Under the pieces are notes generated by a model. It saw nothing but the letters and a program-made list of their open reading frames with translations. It searched no databases and was not told the origin of the DNA. Below are positions 34,501-47,104 of a DNA stretch of 64,000 nucleotides, one piece after another. The stretch is taken from positions 14,517,820-14,581,819 of the forward strand of contig NC_135248.1 in NCBI RefSeq assembly GCF_947623445.1. Direction: 5' to 3'. Position numbers and translations under genes: made by a program. Source of the stretch: Clavelina lepadiformis. Its lineage: Eukaryota; Chordata; Ascidiacea; Aplousobranchia; Clavelinidae. Every line of letters begins with the position of its first letter. Within the stretch, counting starts at the first letter, position 1.

Positions 34501-37500
34501 TGTGACATCATGAAATGCACTGTCGGTCATTATGAGCTTTTCGTATTTACTGTCCAGACCATTTCTCTCTTACGGTTTGATTTCTGAAATCTTTACTTAA
34601 TTTTTGTGATATTAAATGCTCTAACTGAGCCGACATGCAAAAATATTAATTGCAAATTCACCAACCTGCCCAACCTGCAAAACTTTATCATTCTGCACTT
34701 AGGGACATTTACTTACTAACTTGCTAGTTGTGATTGCTCTTTTGTATAGGCAAGCCCCAAAACACAGTTACTTGATTGCAATGATGCGTGCAGGAGTCTG
34801 GTAAAAAAAACTATATCTATGTTTTATTACTAAAAATGGCGAGCAATGACCAGGCTTCAGTGCGTTGTGACAATTTTTCTGTTTCGCTGTATTTGGTGAC
34901 ACTGCATTATAACACTTGGTTAAATATACTATCAAGAGAATGTAGGTTGTTTGCTGCAAATTCGCCAACTTTGCGCCACGATACAAGAAGAGTCGTATTC
35001 TAGTGTTCCATGTTGTTTCATGCTATGCGTTAAATGTAGAACTCCTTCATTTCAGGTCTCATAGATTCTAGAACAAAGGATGAAGAACAGACGCCGTTGC
35101 ACTACGCTGCTCGTAACGATGCAGTGGAGTCTTTGAAAGTTCTTCTCAAACTCGGAGCAGAAGTTGAAGTGAAAGACTACAAGGGGAGAACACCACTGTT
35201 TGTTGCTGCCGAGTTAGGTTTGTCTGGCGATGACGGACACTTTATAATCATGATTATTTTGCTCATGTTCTTATGCTGGGTTTTTGAACTGAACTTCCCT
35301 CTTTGCACGCCGTTATAAGAGCATTTAACCTAACTTTCAATTTCAGTATTAAGGTGTTACCTGCTTATAAGTATTAACATACGCAGTAAGCATTAATACT
35401 ATAAGCGTATTAAAAGATAGGTGTTTTATCATACCTTTAAGTATTAAGGTCTCCTAATCATCAGGCCTAACCTGTATCCTGTCCATTTGGTCGCTGTGAA
35501 TAATTTTTATTTACTTTACGTTCGAAGAAAGTGCATTGATTTTCAGATCGTAGCGAAACGGCTAAATACCTGGTTGAGGCCAATGCTGACGCGACGGTAG
35601 TTGATAATTACGGCCAACTCTGCATGACTTACATGATAACCAAGATGGGACCGGTGGTATGTGGAAAAATGAAATGAGCTTACAATGTTAGAAAAGTTAG
35701 TTTCGACATATCTTGGCTTACATCAAGTATTAGTACAGATATATTGATATTTAAAATGTGTTATGTTGATTTTTATTTACACTCAATGCTTCAATAAGAT
35801 GCTTGTTATTTTTTCCAAACCAGGCTCGAAGCGCATTGGACCAGTTTCATCGCAAAGACCGAGCTAACAGAAAACAATACTTTTTCCTCAATCGTTTGGA
35901 ATCACCCCATCTTCGAGGTGCAAATCGAGCATGACACGCCCAATGCTTATTTTTAGATATTTTTGCTAACATTGCATTGTAACAAAAGATCTAGAAAACC
36001 TGGTATTTTACTTCAACTTATGCATTTGTTTAGGTGAAATGTCAAGTATGGCAAAGAACCCAGTGAGTATTGCAGGAACAACAGGAGCTTGCTTAATAAA
36101 ATTTAATGTAGTGAGAGTGCATTAGAGTTACTATGGTTACATTAGAATTACTCAATTCGAAATACTTCAACAAATGTGAGGTTTATAATGGCAAATTATT
36201 TCACATCCACAGCTTGAAGTTATAGTCACATACAGACAGCTTGATTTAATCATGCATCCAGTCATTACCCGACTTATTGACGTCAAGTGGGAACAATTTG
36301 GAAGGTAACGCGGATAAGATATTTAACTGACACAACTTGCTTAAAATCTATCAAAATACACTGGTTTCGCTCTGGGTAGATTCAACCTATGAACTATTTA
36401 ACCCAAGTTGCATGAACCCAATAGGACAGCTGTGGGTTGAATAGTCCTTGAATTGACCGGCAACCCATTGATTTGTCAGATACATAGCTCCAAGAATATA
36501 AGTGCAGCCACGGTAGAAGCGCTGTCAATGTCTTGGGTTGAAATGTTACTTATGAAGTCTCTTTTAATTCAATCACTTTTTGACATGATCCAGCCATGAG
36601 AACCACGTACTGATTTAAACTTCCGAAAATTTGTATAATTACCTTAGTAGGAGCCGCAGGCTCATTTCAATGGATGTTAATTTTTCCACAGGAGACACGC
36701 TTTTCAAACACTTGCTATTAATTTCATATTCATCCTTATTTGGACCATACTAGGTGTTGGTGTGCCTTGGTACTTGCGCTATCAATACATCTTTCCCCAG
36801 GTATTTTTTCGACTTTAATTTTCTGTCTCAAATTTTTGATTTTTTTAACAAAATGAATATCCTACCAATCAGAGTTGGATCAATTAAATTATTTCAGTTC
36901 AATTACAATTACAATTACAATTACTCCCTTACATGTTTCAATTACATTACAATTACTCCGTGCTAAAAATATCAAATTACAATTACAATTATAATTACTG
37001 TTAAACATGTAATTGATTAATCATAAATTCAACTTAGGTAATCATAAATAGGTAGAGAGGTGCTCTTTGAAAACCGTAGCGACGTAATTAGCAACAATCA
37101 CAAACTATTCATGTTTCATTCATGATACGTAGAATACCCTTTAATTAAAAAAAACTCGAACGTTTTCGAATATTTCAACTATTCCTAATCATGAGTACTG
37201 AAAAATACAAACACAAAAAAAATTTTTAAGCGACTGTTAACAACCAAAAGTTTGAGTAACTGGAAACGACTAACAACGAATAGGCTACAAGACAAGCAAT
37301 GAAATGTAATCAAACGAATACACAAAGCTGATAGCGGTAAGGCGCCAGCGATAAGGATGATAGGGATAAGGTGTGTAAAATTAAAATAAACGCAAAAGGA
37401 AAGAAGCTCCTGATAACTACAAATTACAAAATTTTGGTTCGCATTTACATTTTCACTTGCTCAAAAACTGTTGGATTGCATTTGATGAACATTAGGGTGC

Positions 37501-40500
37501 GAAAATTTTCTGGCCCCAGTAAATTTCTTCTTGCCGTATAAAAGTTACCCGCAATTAAAAATATTCTTTCTGACGGGGCTGATCTTGCTGTTAGTCCCAA
37601 ATAATCCTTGGCTAAAGCAGAAAGCATGGGAAGTTCTTCTGACTTCTTCTTCCAATACATTAGTGGGTCTTCATCGAAATGCATGGTTTCTACCCCCAAA
37701 TAGCTGTCGACTTCACTTATTGAATTTCTCGGTCTTTTCTTTTTTAAGCCTTCTGCCATAAAGTTAAATAGCTTGGGCTTTTTTGCAGTGTTTTCATTCT
37801 CTGTGCTACAACTCTCTTCGTCATCCTTGCCAAGTCTACTTGCCACATGAGTTTTTAGCAAACGTATTGCTTCTTCTTTTTCAACATCGTCTTCAATCCA
37901 GCTGTTTTTAAATCGTGGTTCAAGAAGAGATGCAAGTCTGTTGTCCGGAGAATTTTTATATGGCAACAACCTTTTAGAAACAGAGTCTTTAAGATTAGCT
38001 GCCAGTTTCTGACAATAGTGGAGATTTGAGATTTTTAGTAGTTCCATTGCTTTCAGTAAGCCAAGCACTACCGGACAAATGCAAGAGGATGTTACAATAT
38101 TTTCTCCTTCAACTTGCTGCATTGCTTCTTTGAAAGACAGTAGCACACTCACGAGCTCACTCAATGCCAAATAACCTTGATTTGTTATTTTTTCCCGTGA
38201 CTGGATCAAGGTGAGAGCCGCGTTAACTTCTTCGTGATCCTTTAAGACACTTTGCAACATAACAAGCTGCGAATTCCATCTTGTCACATTCTGCGCTCTT
38301 AACGTTATTTTTTACGTTGCAAATAATAGGTAGCATTTACAGATTTTCTTACTGAATTTAAAATTTTGGCCACCTTTCCCAGCTGCTTCCCAACGTAAGA
38401 CTTAGCAAACTCCGAATGTTGCAGACAATCCTTAATACAAAGTTGTTGCGTATGAGCAAAACAGCTTACTCTTTCTGGTAAGTAAGCGAGAAGAGCATGT
38501 AAATCAGCACCCTCCTCGGACATTTCTTGTTCAGGATCAGGATTCAACTGTTTCTCATTGTCCTCATTGATTTCTTCACCAGTTTTATGCAGTGTGAACT
38601 CAGGAAGGGAAACCTGAAATGCTTTTATCATGGAGGAAGCATTGTCTGACACAACGTTTTTTACTTTTGTTGTAAGTCTAAACTTTTCTATTACGTTGTC
38701 ATAAGCCTCAGCAATGTTTTCATCTGTATGCCGTCCTAAAATGAGTCCACTGCCAGGACAAAGCTGCGTAGCTTCCATTCTGCATCAACAAAATGCATAG
38801 TGATGCCCAAGAAACTTGTCATGTTGCAGTTAGTCCAGAGATCAGTTGTCAAGTAAACATTTGACATACATGCAATTTCATGTCTCATCTCTTCTTCCAT
38901 TTGCTGAATAACCGTTGGTATAAGGGAATTTCTAAATGTGGAGCGGCTTGGTATTACATATCTTGGTTCAGCAGTCAACAACAGATTTCTGAATGTTTGA
39001 CTATCTACAATACTTAATGGTAACTGATCACAAGCTATTGATTTGAGTAGAGCTTTTGTTAATGCTTTTTGAGTGGCATCATATGAAGCAAATCGCTGGG
39101 AAGAAGAAGTTTGAAAAAATGACTTGATTGGTGGTTGACTCTGATCTACCTTCTTCTATCTGTCTTCTTCGTGTTTTCCTGGTGTTTTCTTTTGAGGTTT
39201 ATATATTTAGGATAAAGATTGGGAGAACATCTCTTCAAATGCGTGATCAAGTTTGATGAAGCCTTGGTTGAAAACTTGAATTTCTTTTTGCAATTGTTGC
39301 AGCAAGCCTCAGTACTGGTCAAAGATTTAAAAAACTCTGACAGTGGCGTAGGAAAGGGTTCAGCACAGGTTTCGGAAGAGTTTATTTGCTGTTCATCCAT
39401 TTTTGAAATATTAAGATTTAGACTATATTGTAATTTACTAAGTTTTCTGTTGCTGTTGAAGTATGGGAAACAGTTTAGCATGGCTGAATTATCTAGTTAA
39501 CGAGGGACGCATAGCACACCTATGTAAATAGGCTTAATTATTTTATGTTGTGCTTGTCAGGTCTCAATAATAATGTAATTGAAATTGTAATTAGGCAAAA
39601 ATTTTATCAAATTACAATTGCACAAAATAAAAATGCTTCAATTACAATTACAATTACAATTACATGAAAAATGTAATTAATTACATTCAGCTCAATTACA
39701 AATTACAATTGATCCAACTCTGCTACCAATGCTAAATCACATTTTGATTATCGTCGCATCGTTTTTCTTTCTTGTCTTCTTCATTATTGTGATGTAATAA
39801 CCACACGTGGTGGCATTTTGTTTCAGGATTGGTGGAGACTTTTTCTCTTGGTATTAGGTTGTCTGATGACACTTTATTACGTTGTCACTGAAATTCGAGA
39901 AATAGTTTCATCCAGGAAAAAGTTCCGCAAATGGAAACATTGGCGTGAAGACCAAATTAATATGGATCGAAAGTTTTGTCACCCTAAATGGCCAGAAGTG
40001 AGCCATATGCATTATGACATTATTATACATTATAACCAACAGTACACGCATAATCATAAGTACATTCTAAGCATACTGTAGAATGGTCAATTTAAAAAAA
40101 TTTAGATAAAAATCTAACAGACTTTGAACATAATATGGACTTTGGAAAAAATTAAGTCTTTAACAAGTATATAATATTTTGATGTTTATAGGAAGAACGA
40201 TACTTGAAAGGGGAGATTAATCTGCTGGATGATATGTTGCCATTTTATTTTAAAGATTTCTGGAATTACTTTGACTGGGCGGTTTATGTCCTCATTTTCA
40301 TTCTTGTGGTACGTTGATTGTTCTATGTTCGACATACCAGCACTTTAGTTACACATTTCATGCAAGATTCGCATTGCCCTGGCCAGGTGGCACAGCATTA
40401 TGGAATTTATACTAATTATTATTAACGCTAGAGTTTTGTCTTGCGCTTTAACTTTAAAACAGCTGCATCTCATATTCGATGAGATACAACAGAAACTCTT

Positions 40501-43500
40501 TAACTTAGATTCGTTTGATTTAAAATTCTCAGTGTATCCACCATATTGTTTTCGTTTATAGGAATTTAAATATCTCAAACCTTGAATGACTTTGCGTATT
40601 TTTAGAAAGTCCCTTCATCTTTAACCTAACGAGTGCTGTATTTGTATTATATTCTATTTATTTTTCTATGGTTTAAGGTCTAGTACAGTGATCAGCACTT
40701 TTCTGTGAAGTTGGTGGTGCTAATATTTTCGGTTTGGCACCACCCTTGGTCTCATAGATAATTAACCATTGTCTATCTCCTATTGTAACAGTAATGAACT
40801 TTGAAAAAACAGTGTTTGTATGAACTGCAATTGTACGTAACTGTTTGTGGTGGACATATTAATTCTTATAACTTGCCCAACTCAATGAAAATAGAATTCT
40901 TTTCAACCTGCGGTTATATTTTCTCAGATAACCCACATTATAGATGCTTCTCTCCCTTCTTCTGAGGGGTCGTGCTGTACTTCAGATGGTACGACTGAGG
41001 TTTGTGCCTCGAATGCTACTTTTTGTTCTAGCGGCTTCGTTAATAACCGCAGCCTGACCACATGGAACAATCGAATCTTTGTCATCACTGTCATCTTGCT
41101 CTGGCTTCGACTCATGAAGTTTACCCGAGCGTTTCGGTAAACTACTTTGTTTGCAAAACTTTATTTGTACCTAAGTTTTTGTAAGTGTTCTTGCATAGCT
41201 ACGCACTGTAAATGATAAGTATTTCTGTGTTGCCACTATTACATACGAATGAGGAGCATTGAAAAGTATTTCATTTAATGTGCATGGACAACTACATAGC
41301 CACAAGGCAAGATAAAATTAAAGTTTTAATCAAAGTGCCCAGACTTGAAGTTTGAAGAAATTTTTAAGAATATTTTCAATGCAGTGTTGTTGTTACGTAG
41401 TTTTCTGGGACCGTTCATTGTGATGTTGGGGAAAATTGTCTGGGACATAATACGCTTCCTCTACTTATACCTGGAGTTCTACATACCTTACGCCTGTGCT
41501 TTCTGGATGATATTTGGTGAGTTGTTTGTTCATCAATTGCTGAAGATGTATAAGTTGCAATTCGTTGAAATTGACCAGATCATTAGTAATACAAAACAAA
41601 ATTTTTCACTGTAAAAGACTTGTTGTCTTGATTCAAGAAATGATCAGGGTGACGCGAAATCTTTACCCATTCCTTGTTAATCTTAATCCAAATTGTGCAA
41701 CACTGTTATTGTATTGTTAATAATTGCAAACTGTTGTATCTGTGGTTATGCTGTTATTTTATTAACTAGGAAATATTGAAAGTATACCAAGCATGTTCAC
41801 TGTGGACCAAATGCTCTTCTCTTTGTACCGGATAACACTGGTTGACGATTATCAGTTTGATGAGATGCGCGCGTTCGATGTGGTCATGGCTTACATTTTG
41901 ATTGGAACATTCCTGGGAATCTCCGCTATCCTTTGCATTAACCTATTCATAGCACTTTTGTCCGACACGTTTCAAAGGTAACTGGGAATTTGAAGCACTT
42001 GTGTGTTGATGATTAAACAAACTGAGCTTATGAAACCACTTTCAACAGAGTGTATGACAATGCAAATGCAAACGCAGTCATGCAGCAAGCATCGCTCATT
42101 CTCAATATTGAAGAAAATCTCGGCGACAAAAGCAAAAAGCAATTCAAAAAGTAATTCTTTTTTTATTTGTCCTTACAGGCAGTGTAATATGACAAGACAA
42201 AGACACAGAACCTGTCTTGTAAGCTTTCAAAATCTTTTCCAGGCACATCGCTAAAAAATGTAGTCCCGAGTGCATGTATTATGACGACGACCTGACAGTG
42301 GTGCAAGGGGCTGATCTGAAGAAGGTTACAATCCAAATAAAGGAACAAATGAACGAATTGCTTGAATACGTGCACAAGGCAGAAACTGAACAGCGCCTTG
42401 CTGTAAGTTTAAATAGATATGGCGTGTTTACTTTAAATTTCAATGTGTTTTACACAGTATCATAGTTGTTAGAAATACCTTCCACCGTAGTGATCGGCAA
42501 CCTACTTGGACATACACTTTAACCATGGTCAGCTGTATGAATACTGGCTGGTTACACTCCAGGTTAAGTTGAGTTTTTTTTTCAACCACAAAAGAATGGA
42601 AAATTTTGCCGAAACACTTTTTGCGCATGACTGGTGTTAGTTTTTTATTCACCAATTTTACTTTAACATCCCACAAAGTGACAGGTCACAAATGTGCAAG
42701 GTTATTTTTCAGCACAGATTTTGTTCCGTGCATGATGAGCCAGCTGAATGTCCTATATGATATCTGTGTATGTGCTTTTTAAACGAACTGACATGTTTTA
42801 AGTAACTCTTTCACATGCCAGATATATGGATACCAATATACTAAGTTGGGCTTTAACGATAGGCTACCATTACTGGCAAACATGAAAAGATATAGAAAAT
42901 TTAAAATTTAATTATTTTACATTGTGGTATTGTGTGCGTATTGTTGGCGTATGACAAGGCTGTTATTATTGGCATAAAGCTGAATTGGCATGATTTTTGC
43001 TGCAGGTCATGACATAATTTATGTTGTTTGTAAAAAATAGCAAATTCACGACTCTCTGGAACCTGAGGGGCAGCATGTTGATCAGCAGATTCACCGTTTT
43101 TCTGTGCAGGTTGTCACAACAGTTTGCATGCGTTGAAGTGCGATTGCATGTAAACTGTGAAGTCTCCAATAACTTTGTCTTTGCATGCTTTCACTTGAGT
43201 TTATTTGCTACTTATAACAACTTGATGGTGTCTTTTTGTAGAAAATAACATTTTTCATAGAATTTGTTTTTTCCTTTATCCGTACTGAGCTTTTTTGTGT
43301 AAGTCATTAAATGTCTTTTCCTATAATGTCTATGCAATTAGTTATCTACAGTAGTTGGTGAATTTTAAGCTTAAACATTTATTAACTTGAAGTAGCTTTT
43401 TTCTCATTTTAACTCTTGCTGCTAGAAATTATGTGTCTTTTGTGGGCAAAGTTTCTTTTAACAATTTTTTGTTGTTTGATTTTGATGATCATTTATAACA

Positions 43501-45029
43501 TTTTGCTTATTACGTTTCATATTTATTTAATACTCTTGTTAGCTTTTAAGACTTAAAATTGTATTCTCAATTTGTCCCAAACCTTTAACAATGTATTTGG
43601 AGTTGTGAGTCACAAAGCAATGTCACATTGTTCCAGGATGACATCGGAGGATTCACGACACCTCGAAGTTCTCGCTTAAAACCGACCGCAAAGTCAATTC
43701 GTTTGCACGACGTCTTCGGACTCGCAACAAAGAAAACAGAGTCATCTCCTGGTAAGTGACATAAAAGTCAGACAAATTTGACGAGTTATTCAAATGTGTC
43801 ATTATTCATGGAATTTCGACAAAACAAGCGTTGTATAAATGGTTGGATTAAGCTGATGAGAAAATTTATGAATCCAGCTGTTATTTTTTTCTCTTCTTCA
43901 GCCGAGGATAAACAATGACCTTGTCGGTGATATTTTTTGTATCTATTATTCCACATTGATTTTTGTCAAATATGGTGTTTTTTCTTCAGATGGCCAGGTG
44001 TTAAGTAACGATATGAACAAACTCTCCTTTAAAATGACTGAAATTTCATCAAGACTGAAGACACTCCAGGTACAGATAATATTCTATTTCAATTGAACTT
44101 TAAACTAGTTAGAAAAAAGTGCATCTTTTACATATAAAAAAAAGATTTCATACGTAGAGATTGATTTAGTGAGTGTTGATATCTTGACATTCATTAGCTC
44201 GACTACTTTTCTATCCTGGCAGGTCTCGCAAGCAGCGCAGGAAGAATCTTACCAGAAGTTGCGTGGAGACATGAGAGATATAAAACGGATGCTGACTGCT
44301 ATTGTACCCGGAGAAGTTGTATTTGAAGATGATGAAGACCAAGCTCGAGGAAAGAAATCAAGTTTTCGATCAAAAGCGAAGTAAGTTTAACAAGTTTATC
44401 ACAACCTTTAACCAAACTGTCTCATAATATTGCGGCATGTCAACTCACCACAATGAGTGTCATCCTGAGTGGTGACCAGATCACCTTCCTGCAAACTTGA
44501 ACGTGATCAATTATCAGTTGAAATTTTTTTGAGTTAGAATTATATTTTGCACAATTTCAGGTTATTCACTGCTCCTGGGCCCAGACTGAGTGTTGTATCG
44601 GAGCAAGCTTCCCATTCAAGCTCCATAGATACTTCCTCTTTTGTCCAACGAGTTATGGGTAAATCAAAAAAATCGTCTGGGAGCTCTGATACATCAGGAC
44701 TTCTGTCGCGTGTGACATCTGTCGAATCTCAGGGCGGGTGAGTTGATTGATTCAAACCTTCATTTTTATGGAGAGTTTTTAACCAAAGCATTTGCAAGTT
44801 TCAAAAACATTTTTAAAATCAAGTAAAAACCGACTCCTTTCTCCTTATCAGGACTACATTGCCACATGTCGAGCTTGTTCCGTTGCCAGGGGCAACAGCA
44901 GGGTCAGGCTATGCCAGTTCCGTCCAAGGCCAATCAGTGACTGTGGCGGGTGTTCGGACGATTGATGTGAAAGTGAACAGTTTGTCGGAATCAAGTGAAG
45001 TGGCGCCGGAATCAGACTCAAACGTTTGA
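31554..45029 (+). CDS. Ankyrin-repeat TRP-like six-TM cation channel, 26 coding exons
   Basis: Exons: 31554-31605, 32416-32498, 32606-32690, 32994-33089, 33215-33297, 33638-33724, 34114-34187, 34342-34418, 35056-35217, 35547-35656, 35824-35917, 36034-36062, 36213-36304, 36692-36800, 39827-39997, 40192-40308, 40928-41136, 41401-41516, 41770-41977, 42049-42150, 42243-42402, 43637-43751, 43990-44069, 44223-44380, 44561-44737, 44852-45029. Phases close to 1,007 aa. Residues 110-300 form about five ankyrin repeats (TPLHVAAAVDYPEMVELLI, TPLHYAARNDAVESLKVLL, TPLFVAAEL). A TRP pre-S1 helix follows (LIMHPVITRLIDVKWEQFGR, 356-375), then S1 377-398, S2 413-431, S3 about 490-507, S4 about 555-572, S5 about 585-612, a pore segment near 625-645 and S6 about 655-680, ending AILCINLFIALLSDTFQR. 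The cytoplasmic tail (686-1007) has a helical segment and a Ser-rich end. The pre-S1 block resembles TRPA/TRPN proteins, but I cannot assign a subfamily. The S3-S4 loop is unusually long and Cys-rich. Confidence 0.9.
36870..39722 (-). mobile_element. hAT DNA transposon (2.85 kb) inside channel-gene intron 14
   Basis: The element begins CAGAGTTGGATCAATT and ends with AATTGATCCAACTCTG, a perfect 16-base terminal inverted repeat. It is bounded by an exact 8-base target duplication, CTACCAAT (36,862-36,869 and 39,723-39,730). Just inside each end are runs of the hexamer CAATTA, likely subterminal transposase-binding repeats. The transposase lies on the minus strand and is broken (next entry). The insertion lies wholly within the intron between exons 36,692-36,800 and 39,827-39,997, leaving both splice sites untouched. 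Confidence 0.95.
37445..39481 (-). pseudogene. Broken hAT transposase
   Basis: Reading 5' to 3' on the minus strand: a BED-type zinc finger (CCNNCKKKFKFSTKASSNLITHLKRC, in parts, about 39,390-39,230); a helical part with TTDLWTNCNMTSFLGITMHF near 38,850; the RNase-H-like body (VVSDNASSMIKAF near 38,650; ERVSCFAHTQQL near 38,460; TRWNSQLVML at 38,285); and the C-terminal hAT dimerisation region (LSALAKDYLGLTARSAPSER near 37,570). The frame changes three times: near 39,150, near 38,760 and near 38,300. No single protein can be made, so the element is not autonomous now. Confidence 0.88.
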
Positions 45030-45107
45030 AAAAATGTAGGCTGACATATTCGGGGAATGACTGGCCGTTACCAAACGGATGACGAATGGAGTTTGTATAA
45101 GCTAAAG

Positions 45108-45113
45108 AATAAA
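45108..45113 (+). other. Poly(A) signal of the channel gene
   Basis: AATAAA lies 79 bases after the TGA of the channel gene and is the first such hexamer downstream. Confidence 0.5.
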
Positions 45114-46854
45114 GAGCTTGAAAAAAATGGATTTTGTAAAATTTTAATGCATCATCATTCATCTCCTGCTGCAACATGTTTTAGTGACGTATGTGTTTTG
45201 ATCATTGTTTTAAAACTACAAAATTTTTGCTACATTTTATTTCTGGTACGTTTTTGTTTATTTTCTTGTGTTTTAAAAAATCTTTGAGCCTTCCCCACAA
45301 GAAATTAGTGTAATTCTATTCATGTTATTTCCTATATGCAATCTCAATTATTTTTATTTCAAAAGTTTCTGCAGCCTCATCACTCAATATGGTTGAGCAT
45401 TTCGTGCAGTTAGCAGTTTAGGTTTGCTCTTCTAAAAATTTTCTCAGCTGTGACTTCAAAGAGGAACTGCAACCGCTGTATGACGACTTTTTTTAGTGTA
45501 GATTTTTATCTTAATCTATATCACTGTTTTTTATTGCTTTTTTTTCAGAAAAAAGAACGTTTTCACTGTGTTTAATATAAACAATAATTACAGTTATATT
45601 TCTTTCCTTGTTCCTTGCAGTATTGTAAAAATTCGTCTATTTAATTGTTTTGTGAAAATTTGATTTTTGTGTTGGTCACTATTGTTAGCCTGTAAATTTC
45701 CTGTTATGTCTTCAGTTATCTGCAAAACTGGTTTTATCATGATCTCATATTATTTTGAAAATATTCGCTGGTATGGCAACTGAAGTTATTCGTTAACAGG
45801 CAGAGCATTCATCATTTAACCTTATATGCCATGGTAAGGTTCTAAGTTTAGTCTACATCGACAACAAAATAGTCTACATCTTGTTGTAATAAAAGTTAAC
45901 ATCTCTCTGAAAACACGTGTAGCTGCAACATTCCGCTTATCGCTAAAACTGTAATTCATGCCATAATCGTCTCTTTTTATGAAAAAATGATTTACTGTAC
46001 AGGCCCGATCAAGTTTACGTAACTTCAAGGACCAGATACTAATTGCTCACCACCGCAATAAATGACTGCTTTGAGCTTGAGAAAATACAAACAACGGCAA
46101 AATTGCGAAGCTTCGGTGGTAGTTGCCTCGGGCGGTTGTCTAACCGGTGATTTGTGCCTCAGACTAAGGCTGATTGCTTAATTTTTGTACAGTAGCAGTG
46201 CACCGACAGCTTATTGCTTTTGAACCTTGCACTCAACAACGCTACAGACTCATTGCTATCATTATTTCATGGTGATAATTTTGTCTCCTGCACGCTGGTT
46301 GTCCACGGTCATTTATTTTATCCCATTTTTTGTATAATTATATCGTGTAACATTGTGTTCAGTATATTTATGTGCTTTTATCCATTGTTTTAATTCGTTC
46401 TGCCTTTGAATAATAACACTTTGTCGAAACACGTGATCGTTTACGTAATAAAATGCTTATACCGAGTCTGTTTTTGTGGCACTTGTTGCAAGTTGCACTG
46501 TTGCAACCACTTGATAGATTATTTGTAAAATACAGCTCAACTCTACCAAAATTGTATTATGCCTTCAGGTATTAAAACTTGTTTTTGGCAATGCCTTCAG
46601 GTGTAATAGCAATTTCTAAGACAACAACATTTCTTAAACAAAAATTGATTGGTAGATGTTTGTTGAAATAACAAGTTGTTCATCACAGCTCATGTGGTTT
46701 ATACGTGAGTCCTTATTTCCAGTTTTGTAACCAACAGTTTGAGGTAGCCTAGACATTGCTGTATAATAAACATGAGGAATGGTAAAATCAACTTGATAAA
46801 CGACAGGAAGTAAACAGACAGAGTAAGTAACGTAATAGTCACTTCGTAAAGGTT
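45114..46854. other. Intergenic, nothing recognised
   Basis: AT-rich DNA between the channel gene and the inner edge of the right arm. No exon, RNA gene or terminal inverted repeats recognised. AATAAA-type hexamers near 46,450 could serve longer 3' UTRs. Confidence 0.4.
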
Positions 46855-47104
46855 AGGGAAAGATCAAACCATAAACAGCTTTCGTGATAGGCAGGTAGGT
46901 ACCGGTAGTTTAGGAAACAGCTTACGTAGAATTCTATACACACATTGAAGTGATTTAAATAGGCCGAAATAACTCTAGGAACAGTAGTTAAGTCTATTTG
47001 ATAAATATCTGAAAGTAAACTGACAGAAAATCACAAAGTAATTAAGTGGTGATTTTGAGTTAATCTTCCACCTAAATATACATAATGTGGACATTCGGCA
47101 ATGT

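Noticed and set aside
40680-40760. Possible hAT terminus (ACAGTGATCAGCAC ... GGTGGTGC)
   Set aside because: No matching second end or 8-base duplication could be found nearby.
41343-41400. Earlier acceptor for the channel's S5 exon, adding KFEEIFKNIFNAVLLLRS
   Set aside because: Its phase does not match the preceding donor at 41,136. The acceptor TTACGTAG at 41,400 restores the frame and gives the expected S4-S5 sequence AFRFLGPF.
42495-42520. Possible hAT terminus (TAGTGATCGGCAACCTAC)
   Set aside because: Looks like a hAT end, but no partner end or target duplication was seen in the 1.2 kb intron.
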